Shown in pieces: positions 1-10,400 of a DNA stretch of 64,000 bases. The notes under the pieces were generated by a model. That model saw nothing but the letters and a program-made list of their open reading frames with translations. It was not told the origin of the DNA and did not search any database. Position 1 is the stretch's first letter; the number at the start of each line of letters is the position of its first letter. The translations under genes were made by a program, and so were the position numbers. Source of the DNA: DATJKD01 sp963834855. Its GTDB lineage: Bacteria; Pseudomonadota; Gammaproteobacteria; Steroidobacterales; Steroidobacteraceae. Where the stretch lies: contig CAWIDH010000035.1 of NCBI GenBank assembly GCA_963834855.1, forward strand, positions 191,356 through 255,355, in the 5' to 3' direction.

Positions 1-1
1 C

Positions 2-1447
2 GTGATCCTGTCGGCGAACATCTTCGCCAAGGTTCTCGGCATACGCATGGCGGACCGGCCGGCATCGGTCGGCGCATTCGCAAACAACGTGCAGGAATTC
101 GAGTCGTTCCGCGAGTTCGTCACCTCGGCCACGATCACGACGTTGGTGGATCTGCCATTTGCGCTCCTGTTCGTCATCGCGATGGCGTGGATCGGCGGCC
201 CCGTCGCCTGGGTGCCGGTGCTCGCGTTTCCGCTGATCGTCGGGTTCGGACTGCTCCTGCAGCGCCCGTTGTCGGGCGTGGTGCAGGAGAGCTTCCGTCA
301 CGCAGCGCAGCGGCAGGCGACGCTGGTGGAAACGCTGGCCGGGCTCGAGACCATCCGGACCCAGCGGGCCGAAGGTCCCTCACAGCGGCGCTGGGAGCAG
401 GCCATCGGTCAGATTGCGAAGCTCGGGCTCCGTGCGCGATTCCTCTCCAGCACGATCATCAATTTCTCGAGCTTCGTGCAGCAACTGAGCTACGTCGCGG
501 TGGTCGCGTGGGGCGTGTACCTGATCGCGGACGAGCGACTCACCGTCGGCGGCCTGATCGCCTGCACGCTGCTGATCGGGCGAGTGCTTGCGCCGTTGTC
601 GCAGATCGCGGGCCTCTTGACCCGCTATCACCAGGCCCGCACGGCGCTCACGTCGATCGATCGCATCATGACGCTGCCCGACGAGCGGGCCACGGAGCAG
701 CAATACGTGAGCCGCGAGCGGCTGCAGGGCGCGATCGAGTTTCGCGACGTCACGTTCAGCTACCCGGGACAGGAGGTCGCCGCGCTGTCGAACGTGAGCT
801 TCCGGATCGCACCGGGCGAACGGGTCGCCCTGATCGGGCGTATCGGCTCCGGCAAGACGACCATCGAGAAGCTGGTGCTCGGTCTCTACCCTCCGACGTC
901 GGGCAGCATCCTGATCGACGGGATCGAGTCACGCCAGATTGACCCGGTCGAGCTGCGCCGCGACATCGGGTACGTGCCCCAGGACCTCGTGTTGTTCTAC
1001 GGGTCGGTACGCGACAACATCGTGCTGGGCGCGCCGCGCTCCGACGATGCCGCGGTGCTGCGCGCCGCCGAGCAGGCCGGCGTCACCGAGTTCGTCAACC
1101 GACACCCGCGCGGCTTTGGGATGCCGGTCGGGGAGCGCGGGGAAGCCGTCTCCGGCGGCCAGCGCCAGTCGATTGCCATCGCACGCGCCTACCTGTTGCA
1201 GCCGCCGATCCTGCTGCTCGATGAGCCGAGCAACGCGATGGACAACCGGTCGGAGGAGCATTTCAAGGCGAAGCTCGGCGAGCAGCTCGACGGCCGGACC
1301 CTTCTGCTGATCACGCACCGGGCGTCGCTGCTGTCGCTCGTCAACCGGGTCATCATTCTCGAGGCCGGCCGAGTCGCCGCCGATGGTCCCCGTGACCTCG
1401 TCCTGGCCGCCCTGGCCGGAGGGAAGATCGGTGCGGCAAATCGCTAA
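2..1447 (+). CDS. lapB: Type I secretion ABC transporter, ATPase/permease (LapB-like), 5' end cut by window
   Basis: Inner-membrane ABC exporter that would energise one-step secretion of the giant adhesin encoded downstream. The visible 481 residues hold the second half of the transmembrane domain (hydrophobic stretches near residues 45-85 and 150-200) and a complete nucleotide-binding domain: Walker A GRIGSGKTT (about 280), Q-loop VPQD, signature VSGGQRQ, Walker B ILLLDEPSN and H-loop THR. The GRIGSGKTTIEKL wording is typical of LapB-type rather than HlyB-type exporters. The N-terminal peptidase-like (C39-like) domain, if present, lies outside the window. It is followed directly by the HlyD-type adaptor, which overlaps its 3' end. 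The family call is firm; the pairing with the adhesin is inferred from adjacency. Confidence 0.9.
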   Translation: MILSANIFAKVLGIRMADRPASVGAFANNVQEFESFREFVTSATITTLVDLPFALLFVIAMAWIGGPVAWVPVLAFPLIVGFGLLLQRPLSGVVQESFRHAAQRQATLVETLAGLETIRTQRAEGPSQRRWEQAIGQIAKLGLRARFLSSTIINFSSFVQQLSYVAVVAWGVYLIADERLTVGGLIACTLLIGRVLAPLSQIAGLLTRYHQARTALTSIDRIMTLPDERATEQQYVSRERLQGAIEFRDVTFSYPGQEVAALSNVSFRIAPGERVALIGRIGSGKTTIEKLVLGLYPPTSGSILIDGIESRQIDPVELRRDIGYVPQDLVLFYGSVRDNIVLGAPRSDDAAVLRAAEQAGVTEFVNRHPRGFGMPVGERGEAVSGGQRQSIAIARAYLLQPPILLLDEPSNAMDNRSEEHFKAKLGEQLDGRTLLLITHRASLLSLVNRVIILEAGRVAADGPRDLVLAALAGGKIGAANR

Positions 1448-2882
1448 TACCGTGCCCAACCCTGCAGACCGGCCATCTCAACCAGCGGTTCCGTCGACGT
1501 CGACGCGTACCGAGTCGAAGTGGCCCTGGCTCGCGCGCGCACGCGAGGTGTTGCGGCCGCGCGTGGACGATACCGAGTACATGACGGAGGTCAGTGCCGC
1601 GGCCCTGCAGGGCGCCCGCCCGCAGGCCCACTGGATCCTCTGGAGCACGGTCGGATTCTTCCTCGTCGCGCTCCTCTGGGCCGGCTTCGCAACGCTCGAT
1701 GAGGTCACCGTGGGCATGGGCCAGGTGATTCCCTCGAGCAAGATCCAGGTCGTGCAGAACCTCGAGGGCGGCATCGTGGCCGAGATCCTCGTCGAGCCCG
1801 GCCAGGTCGTCCGCAAGGGCCAGCCGCTGATGCGCATCGACGACACGCGTTTCTCCTCGTCGTACCTGGAAGGCGTGGCGAAGGACGACGCGTTGCAGGC
1901 CCGGATCGCACGGCTCGAGGCGGAGGCGGTGCTCGGACCGTTCCAGCCACCCGCGGACCTCGTGAAGACCAACCCGCAGCTCGTAGAGCAGGAGCGGGCG
2001 GTATTCGAGTCGCGACGACGGGATTTCGACGCGAGCCTCGCAGTGATCCACCGGCAGGCCGAGCAGCGCGGGCAGGAGCTGGCCGAAATGGAGGCCCGCG
2101 CCGCGCAGCTCGCGCAAAGCTACGAGCTCGCGCAGCAGGAACTCACGATGATCCGCCCGGCCGCGGAGAAGGGCGTGTACCCGAAGGTGGAGCTGATCCG
2201 GCTCGAGCGCCAGGCGAACGATCTGAAGGGGCAGCTCGACGTCGCGCGACTGAGTGTGCCGCGCCTGCGGTCCGCTCGAAGCGAAGTGCGCGAGAAGGCC
2301 GAGCAAGTCTCGGCGGAGTTCCGTGCCGCGGCGAGCCGCGAATTGAGCGAGGCGCGTGGCGAGCAGTCGATGGTCAGTGCCTCGAGGGTGGCTCTGAAAG
2401 ACCGTCTCGCCCGGACCACCGTGCGTGCGCCGCTCGCAGGGACAATAAAGCAGGTCAAAGTCAGCACCGTCGGCGGGGTCATCCAACCCGGCATGGACCT
2501 GGTCGAGATCGTGCCGCTCGAGGACACGCTGCTGGTCGAGGCGCGCGTGCGACCGTCAGACATCGCCTTCGTGCGGCCCGGACTCGAGGCGATGGTCAAG
2601 CTGAGCGCGTATGACTTCTCGATCTATGGCGGCCTGGAGGGAACGGTCGAGCACGTCAGCGCGGACGCGATCGTCGATGAACGCCCGGGCTCGCGGCCCG
2701 AGAGCTTCTACCTCGTCCGCGTACGCACGTCCAACGGCGGTCGCGGCGCGGGCGACCGGGACCTCAAGATCATTCCCGGCATGCAGGCGACGGTCGACAT
2801 CCGGACCGGGCGCAAGACCGTGCTGCAGTACCTGCTCAAGCCCGTGCTGCGCGCCAAGCAGACGGCGCTGCGCGAGCGCTGA
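1431..2882 (+). CDS. lapC: Type I secretion membrane fusion protein, HlyD family (LapC-like)
   Basis: Periplasmic adaptor linking the ABC exporter to an outer-membrane TolC-type channel. There is a short cytoplasmic N-terminus, one membrane helix (HWILWSTVGFFLVALLWAGF), a biotinyl-lipoyl-like half motif (VVQNLEGGIVAEILVEPGQVV), a long Gln/Glu/Ala-rich coiled coil, the second lipoyl half (RTTVRAPLAGTIKQV) and a C-terminal beta-barrel region. The frame is open from ATG 1383, but GTG 1431 has a good Shine-Dalgarno sequence (GGAGGG at 1418-1423, 8 nt spacing) and overlaps the exporter by 17 nt, suggesting translational coupling, so I chose it. GTG 1452 is a further alternative. No outer-membrane channel gene is visible; it may lie upstream of the window. 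Confidence 0.92.
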   Translation: MRQIANTVPNPADRPSQPAVPSTSTRTESKWPWLARAREVLRPRVDDTEYMTEVSAAALQGARPQAHWILWSTVGFFLVALLWAGFATLDEVTVGMGQVIPSSKIQVVQNLEGGIVAEILVEPGQVVRKGQPLMRIDDTRFSSSYLEGVAKDDALQARIARLEAEAVLGPFQPPADLVKTNPQLVEQERAVFESRRRDFDASLAVIHRQAEQRGQELAEMEARAAQLAQSYELAQQELTMIRPAAEKGVYPKVELIRLERQANDLKGQLDVARLSVPRLRSARSEVREKAEQVSAEFRAAASRELSEARGEQSMVSASRVALKDRLARTTVRAPLAGTIKQVKVSTVGGVIQPGMDLVEIVPLEDTLLVEARVRPSDIAFVRPGLEAMVKLSAYDFSIYGGLEGTVEHVSADAIVDERPGSRPESFYLVRVRTSNGGRGAGDRDLKIIPGMQATVDIRTGRKTVLQYLLKPVLRAKQTALRER

Positions 2883-2891
2883 GGCACGATC

Positions 2892-3518
2892 ATGTTCGTC
2901 ATCGCAAGTGCACATCCCGACACGCTCGATTGCTGGCGCACCGCCCTCGGAGATCGCGCCGCGGCCGTCGAGATTCGACGCAGCGATGCGCTGTCCGAGT
3001 GCTTTTCGCGGCTGCAACCGCAGCTCGCGCTGCTCGACGTACGCCTCACACACGTGAACACCGTGCGGGTCGTCGCGGAGCTGCTCAAGGTCAGCTCCGA
3101 CACGTGCATCGTCGCACTCGCGGACGAGCCCGACGAGGACCAGGAACTCGCGTTGTTCCGCGCGGGTGTGCGCGGTGTGTGTGCGCTCGACACCACCGGT
3201 GACCTGCTCGCCCGGGTCGTGAGCGTCGTGCTGCAGGGCGAGCTCTGGATCCGCCGTGCGATGGTTGCGAAGCTGGTCGACAGCTTTCTGGCAGCCGACG
3301 CCGACACGACGGCCGGCGCAACGGGCCGATTTGCGATCCTCACGCCGCGCGAGATCGAGATTGCGCGGCTCATCGGCCAGGGCGCGAGCAACAAGCGGAT
3401 TGCGCGTCACCTTGCGATCACCGAGCGGACCGTGAAGGGCCATCTGACCGCGATCTTTCGCAAGACCGGCGCCGTCGACCGGCTGACGCTCGCGTTGCTG
3501 ATCGCGCGCCGGCACTGA
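2892..3518 (+). CDS. LuxR-family DNA-binding regulator with a degenerate receiver domain
   Basis: A 208-residue protein. The N-terminal ~120 residues resemble a response-regulator receiver: a beta3 Asp is present (LLDVRL, D49), but the acidic pair expected after beta1 is missing (IASAHPD), so phosphorylation is doubtful. The C-terminal 65 residues are a clear LuxR/FixJ helix-turn-helix (LTPREIEIARLIGQGASNKR, ITERTVKGHLTAIF). It starts 9 nt after lapC and lies just before the adhesin, so it is probably co-transcribed with the exporter and may control adhesin expression; that role is inferred from position only. No sensor kinase is visible. Confidence 0.85.
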   Translation: MFVIASAHPDTLDCWRTALGDRAAAVEIRRSDALSECFSRLQPQLALLDVRLTHVNTVRVVAELLKVSSDTCIVALADEPDEDQELALFRAGVRGVCALDTTGDLLARVVSVVLQGELWIRRAMVAKLVDSFLAADADTTAGATGRFAILTPREIEIARLIGQGASNKRIARHLAITERTVKGHLTAIFRKTGAVDRLTLALLIARRH

Positions 3519-3830
3519 TCGCCAGCGCGATCCGCTGCGCGCAGCGGAAATGGCTGCGCCATCCAGCGGTGCCAGTTCCTGTCGCTAACTGACAATTCGC
3601 GTCATTGCGCACCGCGCAGCTGACCTGATTTGCGCATTCGCAGTGACGAAAGTCGCAGTTTTTCGCGTGTTTTTGTCGCGAAAGACAGTACCTAAGTCCG
3701 GGGCGACGGCAGTCGGATAGACCGCCTCAGCAGCCTGCATAGGATCGCCTTCAATAGACCGCATTCGGCACTGCGCGGCAGCGTCGATCAGCGGTCGCAG
3801 GGACAACATTCCCGGGAGCGCGATCGGCAT
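3519..3830 (+). other. Intergenic region upstream of the adhesin
   Basis: 312 bp without a convincing gene. It contains an inverted repeat TTTCGCG (3661-3667) / CGCGAAA (3677-3683) around a T-rich loop, which could be an operator or an attenuator-like hairpin. The adhesin promoter is probably here, but no clear -35/-10 pair could be assigned. A weak GGGAG lies about 11 nt before the ATG at 3831. Confidence 0.4.
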
Positions 3831-4433
3831 ATGGCGACGAACAACGGCAGCAGCGGCGACGACATCATCTGCGGCACCACCGGCGCAGACAATCTCAACG
3901 GCGGCGCGGGCGACGATGATCTGTATGGCGGCGCGGGTGCGGATCGATTGAGTGGCGGCTCCGGGGACGACTATCTCGATGGTGGCAGTGGCAGCGACAC
4001 CCTGAACGGCGGATCCGGGAACGACATCCTCGACGGCGGCAGCGGCAGCGACACGCTGAACGGCGATTCGGGCAACGACGTTCTGGTCTACCGTCTCTGC
4101 GAGAACGCCGGCGCCGGCGACGTGTACACCGGCGGCTCGGGCATCGACATCGTCCGGCTGATGCTGACGCAGCCGAGTGGGCGAGCGATTCGGTGCAGTC
4201 GCAGATCGCGCGCTACTTCGCGCACCTCGCGACCGTCCAACGCAACGCGCAGGGTGAAGTGTCGAACGGCAGCAGCCGCGACTTCACGTTCAATTTCGGC
4301 GCTCGGGCACGACGCTCTGACCGTGCAGATGATGGAGCGGCTCGAGGTCTATGTCGACGGCGTGCCGGTCGCCGACCTCGACAAGCCAATCGTCGACGTC
4401 GGCGGATCGACGATCGAGCGGCGACGTGACTGA
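3831..4433 (+). other. Adhesin segment: N-terminal RTX calcium-binding nonapeptides
   Basis: Translates from ATG 3831 into about nine GGxGxDxLx-type nonapeptides, which fold into calcium-bound parallel beta-rolls in the RTX family. After about codon 115 the natural continuation moves to another frame (SQIARYFAHLATVQRNAQGE) and then back (LTVQMMERLEVYVDGVPVAD), implying two indels near 4185 and 4310. RTX repeats at the extreme N-terminus are unusual, since most RTX proteins carry them near the C-terminal secretion signal. Confidence 0.75.
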
Positions 4434-7400
4434 AGACGCGAATCCAGGCCCGGGCAGGTCGTCAGCGGCTCGATCAAATTCGTCGATCTCGACATCGCCG
4501 ACACGCACACGGTGAGCGGTTACACCGCCGGTGAGCGCGCTATCGGGACGCTCAGCGGCCACAATGACCGATACGGTGCCGGCGACGGACAAGGGACGTC
4601 GACGCTGGACATACACGCTCCAATGACGCCGCGGCGCAGTAGCTCGGCGCCGGTGAGACGCGTAACGAGAAATTTGACGTCAAGATCATGGATGACGAGC
4701 GGACAGTGTGTCACCAGAACGTGAAGATCACCATCACCGGCACCAACGACGGCGCCGATCGTGGCGGCGACGGACGTGAGCGGCGCGGTGACCGAGCTGG
4801 TGACCCCGGTCGGCAACCTCACCGACAGCGGCACGATCGCCTTCACCGACGTGGATCTGACCGACGTCCGCAGCGTCGCGCGGTGAGCGCCACCTACGTG
4901 CACGGCGACGAGAGGTCACCGACCCGGTGCAGTATAGCTGGCGCGGACTACACGCGCATCCGCACCGGGAGACCAATGCAGGGCGAGGTATCCAGGAGCG
5001 AGCCGAGACTCACGTTCAAGGTACGTTCAGTTACGGGTCGTCGACGCTGTGACCGACCAGAGGGCGGAGCGGCTACGACACCGGTCGACGGTGTGAACGT
5101 CACCATCACCGGCACGAACGATGCGCCGGCGTCAGGGCCTCACAGGTCGAGAGCGGGGCGGTGACGGAGGATGCACGCCGGGCCCGGGAGACCACGCGGC
5201 AGCGGCACGATCGACTTTACGGACGTCGACCTCGCCGACCTGCACACGGTGAGCGGTGATTCCGCCGGCGGGTGCGCTCCTGGCACGTTCAGCGTGAGCG
5301 TGAGCGATGACTCGACCGGCGACGGCGCGGGTGCGTGTCAGCTGGGGGCTACACGCGTGCGACGACGCGGCGTCGAGTACCTCGGCGCCGGGCAAACCCG
5401 CGTACCGAGACCTATCACCGTCGAAGGTCATCGACGGACGGGCGGACAGCGTGTCACGCAGAACGTCACGATCACCATCACCGGCACCAACGACGCGCCG
5501 GTGGTGGCGGTGGCCGACGTCACCGGGGCGGTGACCGAGCGGTGACCCCGGTCGGCAACCTCACCGACAGCGGGCACGATCGCCTTCACCGACGTGGACC
5601 TCACCGACGTCCACAGCGTCAGCGCGGTGACGCCTTCGGCGGGTGCGCTCGGCACGTTCATGGCGAGCGTGAGCACTGACACCACGGGCAGCGGCGCTGG
5701 GTGGCGTCGTCACCTGGAACTACAGCGTGGCGGCGAGCGCCGTGGAGTACCTGGCGGCGGGGCAGACCAAGGTCGAGACCTTCACCTTCGATGTCGCTCG
5801 ACGGCACAGGGCGGCAGCGTGCCGCCGCACCGTCAGCGTCACCATCACCGGCACCAACGATGCGCCGGTGGTGGCCGCGGCCGAGTCAGCGGGGCGGTGA
5901 CCGAAGCGGTCACGCCGGCCGGCAACCTCACCGACACGGGCACGATCGCCTTCACCGACGTGGACCTGACCGACGTCCACAGCCTCAGCGCGGTGACGCC
6001 TTCGGCGGGTGCGCTCGGCACGTTGATGGCGAGCGTGAGCACTGACACCACGGGCAGCGGCGTGGGTGGCGTGGTCACCTGGAGCTACAGCGTGGCGGCG
6101 AGCGCCGTGGAGTACCTGGCGGCCGGGCAGACCAAGGTCGAGACCTTCACCTTCGATGTTCTCGACGGACAGGGCGGCAGCGTGCCGCGCACCGTCAGCG
6201 TCACCATCACCGGCACGAACGATGCGCCGGTGGTGGCGCCTGGCCGATGTCACCGGGGCGGTGACCGAAGCGGTCACGCCGGTCGGCAACCTCACCGACG
6301 GCGGGCACGATCGCCTTCACCGACGTGGACCTGACCGACGTCCACAGCCTCAGCGCGGTGACGCCTTCGGCGGGTGCGCTGGGCACGTTGATGGCGAGCG
6401 TGAGCACTGACACCACGGGCAGCGGCGCTGGGTGGCGTGGTCACCTGGAACTACAGCGTGGCGGCAGCGCCGTCGAGTACCTGGCGGCGGGGCAGACCAA
6501 GGTCGAGACCTTCACCTTCGATGTTCTCGACGGACAGGGCGGCAGCGTGCCCCGCACCGTCAGCGTCACCATCACCGGCACCAACGATGCGCCGGTGGTG
6601 GCCGTGGCCGATGTCACCGGCGGCGGTGACCGAAGCGATCACGCCGGTCGGCAACCTCACCGACACGGGCACGATCGCCTTCACCGACGTGGACCTGACC
6701 GACGTCCACAGCATCAGCGCGGTCACGCCTTCGGCGGGCGCGCTCGGCACGTTGATGGCGAGCGTGAGCACTGACACCACGGGCAGCGGCGTGGGCGGCG
6801 TCGTCACCTGGAACTACAGCGTGGCGGCGAGCGCCGTCGAGTACCTGGCGGCGGGGCAGACCAAGGTCGAGACCTTCACCTCGACGTTCAACGACGGCCA
6901 GGGCGGCAGCGTGCCACCGCACCGTCAGCGTCACCATCACCGGCACCAACGATGCGCCGGTGGTGGCGGCGGCCGAGTCACCGGGGCGGTGACCGAAGCG
7001 GTCACCCCGGCCGGCAACCTCACCGACACGGCACGATCGCCTTCACCGACGTGGACCTGACCGACGTCCACAGCATCAGCGCGGTGACGCCTTCGGCGGG
7101 CGCGCTGGGCACGTTGACGGCGAGCGTGACGCACTGACACCACGGGCACGCGGCAGGGTGGCGTGGTCACCTGGAACTACAGCGTGGCGGCGCGCGCCGT
7201 CGAGTACCTGGCGGCGGGCCAGACCAAGGTCGAGACCTTCACCATCGACGTCAACGACGGCAGGCGGCAGCGTGCCCCGCACCGTCAGCGTCACCATCAC
7301 CGGCACCAACGATGCGCCGGTGGTGGCGGCGGCCGATGTCACCGGGGCGGTGACCGAAGCTGGTCACGCCGGTCGGCAACCTCACCGACACGCGGCACGA

Positions 7401-10400
7401 TCGCCTTCACCGACGTGGACCTGACCGACATGCACAGCATCAGCGCGGTGACGCCTTCGGCGGGCGCGCTCGGCACGTTGACGGCGAGCGTGACGCACCG
7501 ACACCACGGGCAGCGGCTCTGGGTGGCGTGGTCACCTGGAACTACAGCGTCGCGGCGGCGGCCGTGGAGTACCTGGCGGCAGGACCAGACCAAGGTCGAG
7601 ACCTTCACCATCACGCTCAACGACGGCAACGGCGGCACGTTCCACCGCACCGTCAGCGTCACCATCACCGGCACCAACGATGCGCCGGTGGTGGCGGCGG
7701 CCGAGTCACCGGTGCGGTGACCGAAGCTGGTCACGCCCGGTCGGCAACCTCACCGACACGCGGCACGATCGCCTTCACCGACGTGGACCTGACCGACGTC
7801 CACAGCATCAGCGCGGTCACGCCGCTCGGCGCGGTGCGCTCGGCACGTTGACGGCGAGCGTGACCACCGACACCACGGGCAGCGGCATGGGTGGCGTGGT
7901 CACCTGGAACTACAGCGTGGCGGCCGCGCGGTCGAGTACCTGGCGGCGGGCCAGACCAAGGTCGAGACCTTCACCTTCACGTCAACGACGGCAACGGCGG
8001 CAGCGTCGACCCGCACCGTCAGCGTCACCATCACCGGCACCAACGAGCGCCGGTGGTGGCGGCGGCCGATGTCACCGGCGGCGGTGACCGAAGCTGGTCA
8101 CCCCGGTCGGCAACCTCACCGACACGCGGCACGATCGCCTTCACCGACGTGGACCTGACCGACGTCCACAGCATCAGCGCGGTCACGCCTTCGGCGGGTG
8201 CGCTCGGCACGTTGACGGCGAGCGTGACGCACCGACACCACGGGCAGCGGCGCTGGGTGGCGTCATCACCTGGAACTACAGCGTGGCGGCGACGCGCCGT
8301 CGAGTACCTGGCGGCGGGCCAGACCAAGGTCGAGACCTTCACCTTCACGCTCAACGACGGCCAGGGCGGCACGGTCGACCCGCACCGTCAGCGTCACCAT
8401 CACCGGCACCAACGATGCGCCGGTGGTGGCGGCGGCCGATGTCACCGGGGCGGTGACCGAGCTGGTCACGCCGGTCGGCAACCTCACCGACACGCGGCAC
8501 GATCGCCTTCACCGACGTGGACCTGACCGACGTCCACAGCGTCAGCGCGGTGACGCCTTCGGCGGGTGCGCTGGGCACGTTGACGGCGAGCGTCAGCACT
8601 GACACCACCGGCAGCGGCATGGGTGGCGTGGTCACCTGGAACTACAGCGTGGCGGCAGCGCCGTCGAGTACCTGGCGGCCGGGCCAGACCAAGGTCGAGA
8701 CCTTCACCTTCATGTGCTCGACGGCACAGGGCGGCAGCGTGCCGCGCACCGTCAGCGTCACCATCACCGGCACCAACGATGCGCCGGTGGTGGCCGCGGC
8801 CGATGTCACCGGGGCGGTGACCGAAGCTGGTCACCCCGGTCGGCAACCTCACCGACACGGGCACGATCGCCTTCACCGACGTGGACCTGACCGACGTCCA
8901 CAGCCTCAGCGCGGTGACGCCTTCGGCGGGTGCGCTGGGCACGTTGACGGCGAGCGTGACCACTGACACCACGGGCAGCGGCGCTGGGTGGCGTCGTCAC
9001 CTGGAACTACAGCGTGGCGGCGAGCGCCGTCGAGTACCTGGCGGCCGGGCCAGACCAAGGTCGAGACCTTCACCTTCGATGTGCTCGACGGCAGGGCGGC
9101 AGCGTGCCACCGCACCGTCAGCGTCACCATCACCGGCACGAATGATGCGCCGGTGGTGGCGGTGGCCGATGTCACCGGGGCGGTGACCGAAGCTGGTCAC
9201 CCCGGTCGGCAACCTCACCGACACCGGCACGATCGCCTTCACCGACGTGGACCTGACCGACGTCCACAGCCTCAGCGCGGTGACGCCTTCGGCGGGTGCG
9301 CTCGGCACGTTGACGGCGAGCGTGAGCACTGACACCACGGGCAGCGGTGTGGGTGGCGTCGTCACCTGGAACTACAGCGTGGCGGCGAGCGCCGTCGAGT
9401 ACCTGGCGGCCGGGCAGACCAAGGTCGAGACCTTCGCCTTCGATGTGCTCGACGGACAGGGCGGCAGCGTGCCACCGCACCGTCAGCGTCACCATCACCG
9501 GCACGAATGATGCGCCGGTGGTGGCCGCGGCCGATGTCACCGGGGCGGTGACCGAGCGGTCACGCCCGGTCGGCAACCTCACCGACACGGGCACGATCGC
9601 CTTCACCGACGTGGACCTGACGGACGTCCACAGCCTCAGCGCGGTGACGCCTTCGGCGGGTGCGCTCGGCACGTTGATGGCGAGCGTGAGCACTGACACC
9701 ACGGGCAGCGGTGTGGGTGGCGTCGTCACCTGGAACTACAGCGTGGCGGCGAGCGCCGTCGAGTACCTGGCGGCCGGGCCAGACCAAGGTCGAGACCTTC
9801 ACCTTCGATGTGCTCGACGGCACAGGGCGGCAGCGTGCCCCGCACCGTCAGCGTCACCATCACCGGCACGAATGATGCGCCATCGTTCAGCGCCAATTCA
9901 TCGCTGCTCACCGTGGTTACAAATGCAGGCACAAACGGCCTGGGCGTCTCATTCACCGAAGCGGCGCTCGCAGCGTACTTCACCGACGTAGACAGTGCCA
10001 GCATCGGAGTTAACGCGATAGCGGTGGTGGGCGGTACCCTTACCAGCGCGACTGGAACCAGCCTTGGTGCTGGCGCGGTTGGTACGGTGGGCAACATCAC
10101 GATCGTCGACAACGCAACCCTCGATGGAACGCTCTCGCTCAGTGCGACTGACGGCACTGCCAGTTCGGCCACTGTCAACGTGACATTCGACAACAGCACC
10201 ACGGGCACAACAACCTTGAATGCCGCGGCGAGCGGCGACTCAATCATCATCGCGGATCAAGCGGCACCGACCACGTTCAATGCCGGCAACGGAAACGATT
10301 ATCTGATCGGGAATACCGGCAACGACACCTTCGTGCTTGGCGTCAACCTCACCAGTGCCGACAACATCAATGGCGGCGCTGGGACAGACACGGTAACTTT

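Noticed and set aside
4440..9885. Regular repeats resembling a CRISPR-like or satellite array
   Set aside because: The period is about 365 bp, units are coding and encode VCBS domains; there are no short repeats with unique spacers.
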